Assembly: GCA_002432425.1 (NCBI GenBank) | Contig: DJEL01000059.1 | Coordinates: 1 to 44,725, forward strand | DNA: 44,725 nucleotides | Origin: Lachnospiraceae bacterium UBA5899 | GTDB lineage: Bacteria; Bacillota; Clostridia; Lachnospirales; Lachnospiraceae | Direction of reading: 5' to 3' | Part shown: piece after piece, positions 7,534 through 16,635 of the stretch | Position numbering within the stretch: position 1 is the stretch's first letter | How the letters are laid out: the number at the start of each line of letters is the position of its first letter | Notes under the pieces: generated by a model | Database searches by the model: none | Seen by the model: only the letters and a program-made list of their open reading frames with translations | What the model was told of the DNA's origin: nothing | Position numbers and translations under genes: made by a program

Positions 7534-10194
7534 TTAAGTTTCTTCCTCTTTCACAGAAAAACTTCCGGTAAAATTTTCCAGTGCGTACTGCTTATGCTCC
7601 GCAGGCACCGGCTGGTTTAAGTACCGCTCCCGGAAGGCTTCTTTCACCCGGTTTACTTCGTCCTCAAACTCCCTTGCCGAAAGCAGGTTGCAGCCCTGTC
7701 CGGTAATGATAATCTGTTCCAGACCGTCGGATGTAGCCACCGTCACTTTTTCTTTTCTGCCGTTTTCATGGGCAAATTTTTCGATGTACTGGTCAGCGTT
7801 CTCTGCTTCCTTCGTAAACACCACATGGATGTTGTGGTAGTCCGAAACCTCTGTCCGGTGTCCCTTTACCCGGTAGGCATCAAACACCACAATGAGATTG
7901 CAGTGCACCATGCCCTGATAGTCACAGAGAATATCCATGAGCCTGCCCCTTGCGCCGTCAATGTTTACAGCGGCAATTTCTTTCAGTTCTTCCCAGGCAA
8001 AAATAATATTATACCCGTCCACTAAAAGATATTCTTCTTTTTTCGGAGCGGCTTTATACACCATCGCCTCCGCGGGAGCAGGCTTTGTATTGGTCCTCCG
8101 GTAAAAGCCCTTGCCCGGATTTTTCTCTTTTTTATTGGCATGGGCGGTCTTTTCGATGATGCTGTCAATTTCTTCCGTACCGAGGGCAATATCCGGTTCC
8201 CCGCTGTTTCTCCTGTAGTGCTTCTCTTCTTCCCCGGTGACCATGCGTTTGCCGTACAGTCTTGCGATTTCCTCCGTGCGGCCTTCCCTGCCGTCCACAT
8301 GGCGGTATTCCATGACCTCATACCAGGGCACCTGATAACCGCTGCCGTGGGCACAGAATACGGATGCCGAAGGGTTGCGCATATCCTCCAGCGCATCATA
8401 CCCCTTCTTTTCCACCACTTCTTCCGTGTTGTGGCAAGGATAATATCCTTTCAGCACGCACTGGATGCTGCCGAGTCCCTTCGTATAGGCGTGCAGTTCC
8501 TTCTGGTAACCGCCGATGGTGGATACCGGCGCCTGTCCGGTAAGAATTGCCCTGCCCTTCTCGATTTCCTTTACCGAGCAGGTGCCGAACCGCCGCTCCA
8601 CATCCATCATGGCCCTGCCGATGTATTCCTCCGGCAGCTCCATTAAAAAGGCGTAATACGGCTCTAACAGAATGCTGTCCGCCGCCATAAGTCCCTGTCT
8701 TACGGCACGGTAGGTTGCCTGCCTGAAGTCGCCGCCCTCCGTATGCTTCACATGGGCACGTCCCGCTATGAGGGTAAACTTCACATCCGTAAGGGCGCTT
8801 CCCGTAAGCACACTGCGGTGCTCCCTTTCCTGCAGATGGGTCAGAATAAGGCGCTGCCAGTTCTTTGCCAGCACTTCCTCCTTGCAGTCACAGGCATAGC
8901 TTAAACCGCTGCCCGGCTCCTGCGGTTCCATGAGAAGGTGCACTTCCGCATAGTGGCGCAGGGGTTCAAAATGGCCGATGCCGATAACGGGCTCCGCAAT
9001 GGTTTCCTTGTAGACCACGCTGCCCTCCGCAAATTCCACGACCACGCCGAACCGTTTTTTAATCAGGCGCTGCAGCACGGAAAGCTGTACCTCTCCCATA
9101 ATGCGCACCTGGATTTCCTTGTGTTCTTCGTTCCACAGAAGATGAAGCTGGGGGTCTTCCTCTTCAAGCTGTTTCAGTCCCGCAAGTAACGTGACCGGCT
9201 CCGTGCCTTCCGGCAGCACCAGCTTGTAAGTAAGCACCGGCTCCAGCACCGGTATCTGTTCCTCCGCTTCCGCTCCCAGTCCCTGTCCCGGGAAGGTAGC
9301 CGACAGTCCGGTTACCGCACAGACACAGCCTGCCACAGCTTCGCCCGCCTGTTCAAAATTTTCTCCCGAATAAAAACGTATCTGGTTTACTTTTTCTTCA
9401 CCGACCGTATCCTTTACCTTTAAGGAACCGCCGGTCATTTTGAGATACGTGAGCCGGTTTCCCTGGGCATCCCTTGCAATTTTATAAACCCTTGCGCCGA
9501 AGGTTTCCGGGTATTTCTTTTCTTCCGTAAACCGGTAAATGCCCGCCAAAAGCTCCTTTATTCCCTGCATTTTTAAGGCAGAACCAAAGAAAACCGGAAA
9601 GATTTTCCGGCATGCAATAAGCTTTCGTATATGATTTTCTTCTATTTGTCCCGTGGTTAAAAATTCTTCCATGATTTCCTCGTCACACATGGAAACCGTA
9701 TCGAAGAATTCTTCCCCTTCCTGCTTCTTGAAGCTGACGCAGCCGTTATCCAGATTTTCCTGCAGGTTGGCAATAAGCTCCTCTTCCTCTTTTTCCGTCT
9801 GGTCCATTTTGTTGACAAACAGAAACGTGGGAATTTCGTAGCGCTTAAGCAGCCGCCACAGTGTCCTTGTATGCGCCTGCACGCCGTCCGCCGCGCTGAT
9901 AATCAGAATGGCGTAATCCAGTACCTGCAGAGTGCGTTCCATTTCCGCCGAAAAATCCACATGTCCCGGCGTATCCATCAGGGTTATCTGCATATCCTCA
10001 AAGGAAAATGCCGCCTGCTTGGAAAATATGGTAATGCCCCGCTCCCGCTCCATTTCGTCGGTATCCAAAAAGGCATCCTTGTTGTCCACCCTGCCGATTT
10101 TCTTTAACTTTCCGCTTTCGTAAAGCAGTGCTTCCGATAATGTCGTTTTTCCCGCATCCACATGGGCTAACAGTCCCACAATCAGATTTTTCAT
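7534..10194 (-). CDS. Tet(M)/EF-G-like translational GTPase fused to a YacP-like NYN domain, 886 aa
   Basis: Residues 1-~660 form an elongation-factor-type GTPase: G1 AHVDAGKTT, G2 region ERGITIFS, G3 DTPGHVDF, G4 NKMDQ, G5 FGSALK, followed by EF-G-like domains II-V as in ribosomal protection proteins. A charged linker (about 670-720) leads to a second domain at about 722-855: YLLVDGYNIIFAW, VVFDAYR, AENADQYIE and ATSDGLEQ carry the four acidic positions (Asp726, Asp772, Asp801, Asp823) of NYN/PIN nucleases such as YacP. A ribosome-binding GTPase joined to a probable RNase suggests action on stalled or drug-bound ribosomes or on rRNA. Whether it gives tetracycline resistance cannot be said. 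The start overlaps the epimerase stop by 4 nt. Confidence 0.85.
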   Translation of the reverse strand: MKNLIVGLLAHVDAGKTTLSEALLYESGKLKKIGRVDNKDAFLDTDEMERERGITIFSKQAAFSFEDMQITLMDTPGHVDFSAEMERTLQVLDYAILIISAADGVQAHTRTLWRLLKRYEIPTFLFVNKMDQTEKEEEELIANLQENLDNGCVSFKKQEGEEFFDTVSMCDEEIMEEFLTTGQIEENHIRKLIACRKIFPVFFGSALKMQGIKELLAGIYRFTEEKKYPETFGARVYKIARDAQGNRLTYLKMTGGSLKVKDTVGEEKVNQIRFYSGENFEQAGEAVAGCVCAVTGLSATFPGQGLGAEAEEQIPVLEPVLTYKLVLPEGTEPVTLLAGLKQLEEEDPQLHLLWNEEHKEIQVRIMGEVQLSVLQRLIKKRFGVVVEFAEGSVVYKETIAEPVIGIGHFEPLRHYAEVHLLMEPQEPGSGLSYACDCKEEVLAKNWQRLILTHLQEREHRSVLTGSALTDVKFTLIAGRAHVKHTEGGDFRQATYRAVRQGLMAADSILLEPYYAFLMELPEEYIGRAMMDVERRFGTCSVKEIEKGRAILTGQAPVSTIGGYQKELHAYTKGLGSIQCVLKGYYPCHNTEEVVEKKGYDALEDMRNPSASVFCAHGSGYQVPWYEVMEYRHVDGREGRTEEIARLYGKRMVTGEEEKHYRRNSGEPDIALGTEEIDSIIEKTAHANKKEKNPGKGFYRRTNTKPAPAEAMVYKAAPKKEEYLLVDGYNIIFAWEELKEIAAVNIDGARGRLMDILCDYQGMVHCNLIVVFDAYRVKGHRTEVSDYHNIHVVFTKEAENADQYIEKFAHENGRKEKVTVATSDGLEQIIITGQGCNLLSAREFEDEVNRVKEAFRERYLNQPVPAEHKQYALENFTGSFSVKEEET

Positions 10195-10892
10195 GCATCC
10201 TCCTGTCCGTAATAGGCGCCGGCTCCGTGTTTACGGTAATAATGCTTGTCCTGTAATTCCTGCGGTGCCGGCTCTACCTTACTGTTGATGCTCTCCGTCC
10301 GGTAAGCCATTTTCGCCACTTCTTCCAACACAACAGCATTGTGTACGGCTTCCTTCGCATCCTTTCCCCAGGTAAAGGGACCATGGTTTTTGCACAGTAC
10401 CGCCGGTACTGCCATAATCTCTTTCTTTCTCCGCTTAAATTCCGAAACAATCAGTTTGCCGGTGTTTGTTTCGTAAGCTTCGTCTATTTCTTCCTTCGTC
10501 AGGCATCTGACGCAGGGAACTTCTCCGTAAATGTAATCCGCATGGGTGGTTCCGTAGCAGGGAATGCTTCTTCCCGCCTGCGCCCAGCTTGTAGCATAGG
10601 AGGAATGGGTGTGCACAATGCCGCCGATTTCCGGGAAGGCTTTATAAAGCTCCAGATGGGTCGGCGTATCGGAAGACGGACGTAAGTTTCCTTCCACACG
10701 GTTGCCGTTTAAGTCCATGACCACCATGTCCTCCGGCTTCATGCTCTCATATTCCACCCCGCTGGGTTTTATGACAAACAGACCGCTCTCCCTGTCAATG
10801 GCACTCACATTGCCCCAGGTAAAAGTAACCAGTCCGTATTTCGGAAGCAGCATATTGGCTTCATAAACCTGTCTTTTTAATTCTTCTAACAT
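10191..10892 (-). CDS. araD: L-ribulose-5-phosphate 4-epimerase (AraD-type class II aldolase), 233 aa
   Basis: Length and blocks fit AraD: TWGNVSAIDRES, KPSGVEYE, PSSDTPTHLELYKAFP, then GGIVHTHSSYATSWAQAG with the metal-binding HxH (about His95/His97) and a later KNHGPFTWG supplying the third histidine. AraD converts L-ribulose 5-phosphate to D-xylulose 5-phosphate in arabinose use; related enzymes act on L-xylulose 5-phosphate (UlaF/SgbE), so the sugar is uncertain. Start has GGAGG 7 nt upstream. It sits between an FGGY kinase and the GTPase-NYN gene, overlapping the latter by 4 nt; kinase plus epimerase is a logical pentose pair. No isomerase or transporter is present in the window. Confidence 0.88.
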   Translation of the reverse strand: MLEELKRQVYEANMLLPKYGLVTFTWGNVSAIDRESGLFVIKPSGVEYESMKPEDMVVMDLNGNRVEGNLRPSSDTPTHLELYKAFPEIGGIVHTHSSYATSWAQAGRSIPCYGTTHADYIYGEVPCVRCLTKEEIDEAYETNTGKLIVSEFKRRKKEIMAVPAVLCKNHGPFTWGKDAKEAVHNAVVLEEVAKMAYRTESINSKVEPAPQELQDKHYYRKHGAGAYYGQEDA

Positions 10893-10946
10893 GATAATTC
10901 CTCCGTCACCCGCAAACAGCGGCGCCTTTTTAAGCTCTCTGTCTGT

Positions 10947-12551
10947 TTACTCCGTCATCGTCTGTATGGCGGCTTTTTCCGCCTCAAATCCCTTGCGGTA
11001 GCGCTTCATGAACTGCTCGAAGCCCTCCACATCCTTCTTATCCGGCTTTCTTTCGCTGCCTTCTTTTCCGGCAAAAATACGCTTGTTTAAGAATTCTCCC
11101 AGGCTGTCGTGTTCCTTTTCCATAAGATAGGCTGCTAACAGGGCAATTCCCCAGGCACCGCCCTCTCCGGCTGTTTCCATAACCGATACCGGTGCGTTCA
11201 TGGCTGCTGCCGCAATGCGCTGTCCCGCTTCCTTTGTCTTAAAGAAACCGCCGTGGCCGTACAGCTTATCCACCGTCACATGTTCTTCTTTTAGTAATAA
11301 ATCCATGCCCACCTTCAGGGCAGCCAGTGCCGAATACAGGTGCATGCGCATGGTATTTGCCAATGTGAATTTACTCTCCGCACTTCTTACAAACAGAGGG
11401 GCTCCGCTTTCAAAACCGGTAACCGGCTCCCCTGAAAAATAGTTGTAGGAAAGCATGCCGCCGCAATCCGGGTCGCCCGAAAGCGCCACACTGTAAAGTT
11501 TTGTAAAGAGTTCATCCGGCGTGATTTTCATGCCGAACAGTTCTCCGAACTGTGCAAACAGATTTGCCCAGACGTTGATTTCGGAGGTGCAGTTGTTGCA
11601 GTGCACCATACCCACAAGGGCGCCGTCGGGAGTCGTCACCAAATCGATTTCCGGATATACCTTGGACAACGGCTTTTCCAGAACCACCATGGCAAACACG
11701 GAGGTTCCGGCGGAAATATTACCGGTGCGCACCGCTACACTGTTTGTTGCCACCATACCCGTACCGGCATCGCCTTCCGGCGGGCAGAACGGGCAGCCAG
11801 CTTCCAGTTCTCCGAAGGGGTCCAAGAGCGCCGCGCCCTCCTTTGTGAGCACACCCGCTTTTTCTCCCGCAGGCAGTACCTTCGGTAAAATATCCTTAAG
11901 AGTCCAGAAATAGTGTTTATCCGCAATCAGCTTTTCAAAAGCCGCAAGCATTTTTTCATCGTAATCCCCGGTTGCGGTATCAATGGGGAACATGCCGGAT
12001 GCATCCCCCACACCAAGTACCTTTTCCCCGGTCAGCTTCCAGTGCACAAAGCCCGCCAGCGTGGTAAGATACGCAATGTCCTTCACATGCTCCTCGCCGT
12101 TTAAGACCGCCTGATACAGGTGGGCAATGCTCCATCTCTGGGGAATATTATAGGAAAAAGCACCGGTTAATTTTTCCGCTGCTTCCTCCGTCATGGTGTT
12201 TCGCCAGGTACGGAACAGTACTAAAAACTTTCCGTCTTTGTCAAAAGGAAGATAACCGTGCATCATGGCAGAAACGCCCATGGCGGCAATTTTCTTTAAG
12301 GGAATACCGTACTGCGCCTTTACATCCTTTGCAAGGCTTTGGTAACAATCCTTCAGTCCCATGAAAATATTCTCTTCGGAGTATGTCCAGATTCCGTTTT
12401 CCAGCCTGTTTTCCCAGCCGTGTCCGCCTGTCGCCAGTACTTTGCCGTCCTTATCCGTAAGCACGGCTTTTATTCTGGTGGAACCGAACTCAATCCCGAG
12501 ATATGCCTGTCCGGCTTCTATCACTTTTGCTGCTTCTTTTCCTGTTTCCAT
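10947..12551 (-). CDS. FGGY-family carbohydrate kinase (probable pentulokinase), 534 aa
   Basis: The N-terminal ATPase-fold block is AYLGIEFGSTRIKAVLTD, followed by AAMGVSAMMHGYLPFD, and the FGGY C-terminal signature region GHGGFFKTKEAGQRIAAAA with GEGGAWGIALLAAYL. It resembles the AraB-like kinases of Clostridia and Bacteroidetes more than E. coli AraB. With AraD-type epimerase 54 nt downstream it most likely phosphorylates L-ribulose or a similar ketopentose. It starts only 24 nt after the sufU stop with no terminator visible, so sugar and iron-sulfur genes may share a transcript. Ribulokinase versus xylulokinase cannot be decided by eye. Confidence 0.8.
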   Translation of the reverse strand: METGKEAAKVIEAGQAYLGIEFGSTRIKAVLTDKDGKVLATGGHGWENRLENGIWTYSEENIFMGLKDCYQSLAKDVKAQYGIPLKKIAAMGVSAMMHGYLPFDKDGKFLVLFRTWRNTMTEEAAEKLTGAFSYNIPQRWSIAHLYQAVLNGEEHVKDIAYLTTLAGFVHWKLTGEKVLGVGDASGMFPIDTATGDYDEKMLAAFEKLIADKHYFWTLKDILPKVLPAGEKAGVLTKEGAALLDPFGELEAGCPFCPPEGDAGTGMVATNSVAVRTGNISAGTSVFAMVVLEKPLSKVYPEIDLVTTPDGALVGMVHCNNCTSEINVWANLFAQFGELFGMKITPDELFTKLYSVALSGDPDCGGMLSYNYFSGEPVTGFESGAPLFVRSAESKFTLANTMRMHLYSALAALKVGMDLLLKEEHVTVDKLYGHGGFFKTKEAGQRIAAAAMNAPVSVMETAGEGGAWGIALLAAYLMEKEHDSLGEFLNKRIFAGKEGSERKPDKKDVEGFEQFMKRYRKGFEAEKAAIQTMTE

Positions 12552-12575
12552 ACCCTACCCCATCTTTGTATTTAT

Positions 12576-13019
12576 TTATGCCCCGGTGCTTTGTCCGTTT
12601 TCACCCAAAGCTTCTTTTAAGGTTCTCCATCCCAGTACGGCACATTTTACACGCGCCGGCATATGGGAGATGTCCTGCAGGGCTCCTGCTTCTTCCAGAC
12701 TTTCGATTTCTTCCTCCGTAGCAGTCCCTTTTATCATTTTAGAGAAAATTTCTCCAAGATGCAAGGCTTCTTCTTTGGTTTTTCCGATAATCATGCCCAG
12801 CATAATATCGGCGGACGCCTGGGAAATGGCACAGCCGTCTCCCGTAAAGGCGCCGTCCGTGATAATGCCGTTTTCCACTTTCAGTTTTAAGAAAATGTCG
12901 TCCCCGCAACTGGGGTTGACGCCTTCAAGCACAATGTCCGCATCCGGCAGGTCATGCTTGAACTCCGGGTGGATGTTGTGCTCTGTCAGAATTTCATTAT
13001 AAAAACGATTACCTTCCAT
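12576..13019 (-). CDS. sufU: SUF iron-sulfur assembly protein SufU, 147 aa
   Basis: The three SufU cysteines and the zinc-site aspartate are present: Cys38 and Asp40 (NPSCGDD), Cys63 (GDGCAIS) and Cys126 (RVKCAVLGW). Gram-positive SufU receives persulfide sulfur from SufS through a zinc-bound cysteine, acting as its activator. The gene start overlaps the end of sufS by 11 nt, consistent with the pair working as one sulfurtransferase. Length is normal for SufU, with the extra segment after Cys63 that separates SufU from IscU. Confidence 0.93.
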   Translation of the reverse strand: MEGNRFYNEILTEHNIHPEFKHDLPDADIVLEGVNPSCGDDIFLKLKVENGIITDGAFTGDGCAISQASADIMLGMIIGKTKEEALHLGEIFSKMIKGTATEEEIESLEEAGALQDISHMPARVKCAVLGWRTLKEALGENGQSTGA

Positions 13020-14226
13020 ATCCCATTCTCTCCCTTATGGTGGACACGCTCTCAATCAGGCGGTCCGCCTCTTCCAAGGTATTGTAAAACATAAAGCTGG
13101 CTCTTGTGGCGGAACCGATACCGAGGTGCTTAAGTAGCGGCTGGGCACAGTGATGTCCCGCTCTTACGCAGATGCCGTCATTGCTTAAGATTTCGCTCAC
13201 ATCATGGGGATGCACATCCTCTATGGTAAAGGTAACAATGCCGGTATGGTTTTCAGCATTTTTATCTCCCACAATGTGCACATGGGGCATACGCTCCATC
13301 TCTTCCAGTACATGGGCAGTGAGCAGATGCTCCTGCTTCTGCATGTCGGCAAATCCGATTTTTTTAATATATTCCATGGCTGCCGCCAGTCCGACCGCGC
13401 CTGCCGCATTGACGGTACCCGCTTCAAATTTATGCGGCACTTCTGCGTAAACCGCACTCTCTCTGGTGACGGACTCTATCATTTCTCCGCCGGAAAGGAA
13501 AGGCGGCATTTCCTCTAAAAGCTCCTGTCTGCCGTACAGTACGCCGATGCCCATGGGGCCTAACAGCTTGTGTCCGGAAAAGGCAAGGAAATCGCAGGCA
13601 AGGTCCTGCACATCCACTGCCATATGGGGCGTACTCTGGGCGCCGTCCACTAAAATCACGGCTCCTTTTCTGTGCGCCATCTCCGCAATTTCCTTTACGG
13701 GATTGACCCTGCCCAGAACGTTGGACACCTGGGTAATGGCTACGATTTTGGTCTTCTCCGTGATCAGTGCCTCCACTTCCGCAAGGTCAAGACTGCCGTC
13801 CGGCTTACATTCCATGAATTTTAAGGTTGCGCCGGTATTTCTTGCCACCATCTGCCAGGGAAGAAGGTTACTGTGGTGCTCCATAATGGAAACCAGAATT
13901 TCATCCCCCGCTTTTACGTGGCTTAAGCCGTAGCTGTATGCCACCAGGTTGATGCTTTCCGTGGTATTTCTTGTAAAAATAATTTCACTGGGAAGCTTTG
14001 CATGGATAAAGTCTGCCGCTACCTCCCTTGCTTTTTCGTAGGCATCGGTTGCCTCCACCGCCAGAGGGTAAAAACCGCGTAGCGGATTGGCATTGTGACG
14101 CTCGTAAAATTCTGTTTCCGCATCCAGTACACACTGGGGTCTCTGGGATGTTGCCGCATTGTCCAGATAAATATTGCCCGTCTTTACAAGCAGTGGGAAA
14201 TCTTTCCTATATTGTATCACATCCAT
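13009..14226 (-). CDS. sufS: Cysteine desulfurase SufS, 405 aa
   Basis: Type II cysteine desulfurase. The PLP-binding lysine is Lys220 in FSGHKLLGPMG, the catalytic Cys360 is in RAGHHCAQP, and NAATSQRP and the SIMEHHSN cofactor blocks are present. It removes sulfur from cysteine and passes it to SufU for Fe-S cluster building on SufBCD. It starts 1 nt after the sufD stop, using an AAGGAGGTG site inside the end of sufD, so translation is coupled along the operon. Confidence 0.95.
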   Translation of the reverse strand: MDVIQYRKDFPLLVKTGNIYLDNAATSQRPQCVLDAETEFYERHNANPLRGFYPLAVEATDAYEKAREVAADFIHAKLPSEIIFTRNTTESINLVAYSYGLSHVKAGDEILVSIMEHHSNLLPWQMVARNTGATLKFMECKPDGSLDLAEVEALITEKTKIVAITQVSNVLGRVNPVKEIAEMAHRKGAVILVDGAQSTPHMAVDVQDLACDFLAFSGHKLLGPMGIGVLYGRQELLEEMPPFLSGGEMIESVTRESAVYAEVPHKFEAGTVNAAGAVGLAAAMEYIKKIGFADMQKQEHLLTAHVLEEMERMPHVHIVGDKNAENHTGIVTFTIEDVHPHDVSEILSNDGICVRAGHHCAQPLLKHLGIGSATRASFMFYNTLEEADRLIESVSTIRERMGYGR

Positions 14227-14227
14227 G

Positions 14228-15136
14228 TTAAGAAAGCACCTCCTTTAATCCGTCCTGTATCCATTCCTGTGCTTTTTCTTCACAGAGAAGTCTGCCGATG
14301 CGGTCAATGGCTGCTCTTGCCATAATGTCCTCCGCTTCTTTTTTACCAATGCCCCTGCTTTCAAAATAAAACAGGGTGTCCTCGTCCAGTTCGCCGATGG
14401 TGGCGCCATGGCTTCCGGCAACGGTTTCCTCGCTGCAGAGAATAACCGGAATGGTCTGGTTCTGCACGTCATCGCCCAGCATGAGCACGGTTTCGGTTTC
14501 TTCGCCTTCCGCACCTACGGAGCCTTTCTTGAAATCAATGGTACCGCGGAACACTTTCTTTGCCTTGTCATTCAGTGCGCCGTCCGCCTTAATCCGGGAC
14601 CTGGTATCCTCTCCGAAATGGTTGACAACCATGTTGATGTCAAGCAGCTCTTCGTTCTGTACAAGATACCCTAAATCGGCATCAAAAGAGGCTTCCTTTC
14701 CCACTAAGTCGGTCAGGGTTTCTCCGTAAATATTGCCCTGTCCCAGCATAACCTGGTACAGCTCCAGGCTGCCTTTTTCTTCCACTTTCGTTTCAATCCG
14801 GTTAATTAAAGATGTTTCCTTTCCCGTCTTCATAACCTGTACGAGCTTTACCCGGCTGCCTTCGCCCACATGGATTTTCGTCAGGGCTTCCAGATGGGAA
14901 AAATCCGCATACTGCATATACACTTCCACTTCTTCTTTTTCCTTTGCGGAAATCTCTATCTGCTTTTTCTCATAGTTTCCGCCGGATACCTGCAAAAATA
15001 CCGGTGTGTTTTTACTTTCTACCTGTATGGTTTCGCTTCCGCCTTCCTCTTCCCAGGGCAGTACGGCATTGTTCATTTTGAGCCAGTACCATGTTTTGGA
15101 CGGCAGTACGTTTACTGTTCTTTTCATTTCACTCAT
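14228..15136 (-). CDS. sufD: Fe-S scaffold subunit SufD, 302 aa
   Basis: SufB/SufD-family beta-helix core with the C-terminal block HGATIGELDEDTLFYFESRG, followed by the IGKKEAEDIMARAAIDRI helix that contacts SufC. It is shorter than E. coli SufD (423 aa), as is usual for Clostridia. The start is taken at the ATG at 15136, 8 nt after AAGGAG; a GTG three codons upstream overlaps that ribosome site and is unlikely. It lies between sufB and sufS in the standard order and should form the SufBC2D scaffold. Confidence 0.9.
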   Translation of the reverse strand: MSEMKRTVNVLPSKTWYWLKMNNAVLPWEEEGGSETIQVESKNTPVFLQVSGGNYEKKQIEISAKEKEEVEVYMQYADFSHLEALTKIHVGEGSRVKLVQVMKTGKETSLINRIETKVEEKGSLELYQVMLGQGNIYGETLTDLVGKEASFDADLGYLVQNEELLDINMVVNHFGEDTRSRIKADGALNDKAKKVFRGTIDFKKGSVGAEGEETETVLMLGDDVQNQTIPVILCSEETVAGSHGATIGELDEDTLFYFESRGIGKKEAEDIMARAAIDRIGRLLCEEKAQEWIQDGLKEVLS

Positions 15137-15155
15137 CTTTTTCACTCCTTGCCTG

Positions 15156-16562
15156 TTATCCGATGCTTCCCTTCATTTCCAGACGGATAAGATTGTTCAT
15201 TTCCACTGCATATTCCATCGGCAATTCCTTGGATACGTTGTCCGCAAAGCCGCTGACAATCAGGGCTCTTGCCTCTTCCTCCGTTAAACCTCTGGACATC
15301 AGGTAAAAGACCGCATCGTCGCTGATGCTTCCGATTTTTGCTTCATGTCCGATGGATGCTTCCTTGGTGCGCACATCCATGGCGGGAATGGTATCGGAAC
15401 GGGACTCGGAGTCCAGCATCAAAGACTGGCAGGATACCGCGGACTTGGTGCCCGTTGCATTCTTCTGTACCACCACGCTGCTACGGAAGGTGCTGATGCC
15501 GCCTCCCTTACTGATGGAGCGGGTATTCATATAGGAGCTGGTGTCCGGCGCCGCATGCACCACCTTGGCTCCGGTATCTAAGTTCTGTCCGGCTGCCGCA
15601 AAGGTTACACCGGTAAATTCCATTTTTGCCCCTCTGCCTTTTAAGATGCTCATGGGATAGAGATAGCTTACGTGGGAACCGAAGGAACCGGATACCCATT
15701 CGATGGTACCGCCTTCCTCCACCAGCGCTCTCTTGGAGTTTAAGTTATACATGTTCTTGGACCAGTTTTCAATGGTGGAATAACGCAGCCTGGCGTTCTT
15801 TTTCACAAACAGCTCCACGCAGCCCGCATGCAGATTTGCCACATTGTACTTGGGTGCGGAACAGCCTTCGATGAAATGAAGGTTGGCGCCTTCATCCACA
15901 ATAATCAGGGTATGTTCAAACTGTCCGGCACCCTTGGCATTCAGCCTAAAATACGACTGCAAGGGAATGGACACATCCACGCCCTTCGGCACATAGACAA
16001 AGGAACCGCCGGACCATACCGCACCGTGAAGCGCCGCAAATTTGTGGTCCCTCGGGGTAATCAGCTTCATGAAATATTCATGCACCATATCGGCGTATTC
16101 ACCCTGCAGGGCGCTTTCCATGTCCAGATATACGACACCCTGCGCCGCCACTTCATCCTTTACATTGTGGTAAACCAGTTCGGAGTCGTACTGGGCGCCC
16201 ACGCCGGCAAGGGACTTTCTCTCCGCCTGCGGAATACCCAGACGTTCAAAGGTTTCCTTGATGTCCTTGGGCACGTTTTTCCAGTTGTTCTTCATATCGC
16301 TGTGCGGACGCACGTAGGTGGCAATGTGGTCCATATCCAGTCCTTCGATGGAAGGGCCCCAGTCCGGCACTTTTAATTCCTGATATATTTTCAAAGACTG
16401 CTGTCTGAACTCCCGCATCCATTCCGGGTCATGCTTTTCCTTTGAAATCTGGTCTACGATTTCGGGGGTCAGACCTTCTTCGATACGGAAGGCATCGTGT
16501 TCTTCGTCTTTTATGTCATAGACACTGCGGTCAATGTCATCCACATATGTTTTTTCTTCCAT
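15156..16562 (-). CDS. sufB: Fe-S cluster assembly scaffold SufB, 468 aa
   Basis: The start is set at the ATG at 16562 (MEEKTYVDDIDRSVYDI), giving 468 residues, the normal SufB length; the open frame continues upstream another 41 codons into the sufC intergenic gap with basic, non-family sequence. Typical blocks are GVDVSIPLQSYFRLN, ANLHFIEGCSAPKY, SGSFGSHVSYLYPMS and HEAKIGSISDDAVFYLMSRG. SufB is the main scaffold subunit of the SufBCD complex. A GAGG site lies 11 nt before the start, somewhat far, so initiation may be weaker or coupled. Confidence 0.95.
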   Translation of the reverse strand: MEEKTYVDDIDRSVYDIKDEEHDAFRIEEGLTPEIVDQISKEKHDPEWMREFRQQSLKIYQELKVPDWGPSIEGLDMDHIATYVRPHSDMKNNWKNVPKDIKETFERLGIPQAERKSLAGVGAQYDSELVYHNVKDEVAAQGVVYLDMESALQGEYADMVHEYFMKLITPRDHKFAALHGAVWSGGSFVYVPKGVDVSIPLQSYFRLNAKGAGQFEHTLIIVDEGANLHFIEGCSAPKYNVANLHAGCVELFVKKNARLRYSTIENWSKNMYNLNSKRALVEEGGTIEWVSGSFGSHVSYLYPMSILKGRGAKMEFTGVTFAAAGQNLDTGAKVVHAAPDTSSYMNTRSISKGGGISTFRSSVVVQKNATGTKSAVSCQSLMLDSESRSDTIPAMDVRTKEASIGHEAKIGSISDDAVFYLMSRGLTEEEARALIVSGFADNVSKELPMEYAVEMNNLIRLEMKGSIG

Positions 16563-16635
16563 ATTTGTGATTTCCTCTCTTTTTCCTGACTTTCTTGCTT
16601 TCTGATGTTCTGCTTTTCTGCTGCTTCGGCGGCTT

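Noticed and set aside
7534..10194. Acquired tetracycline-resistance gene
   Set aside because: The protein is only Tet(M)-like, carries an extra NYN domain and lies in a core operon without mobile-element marks; resistance cannot be inferred.
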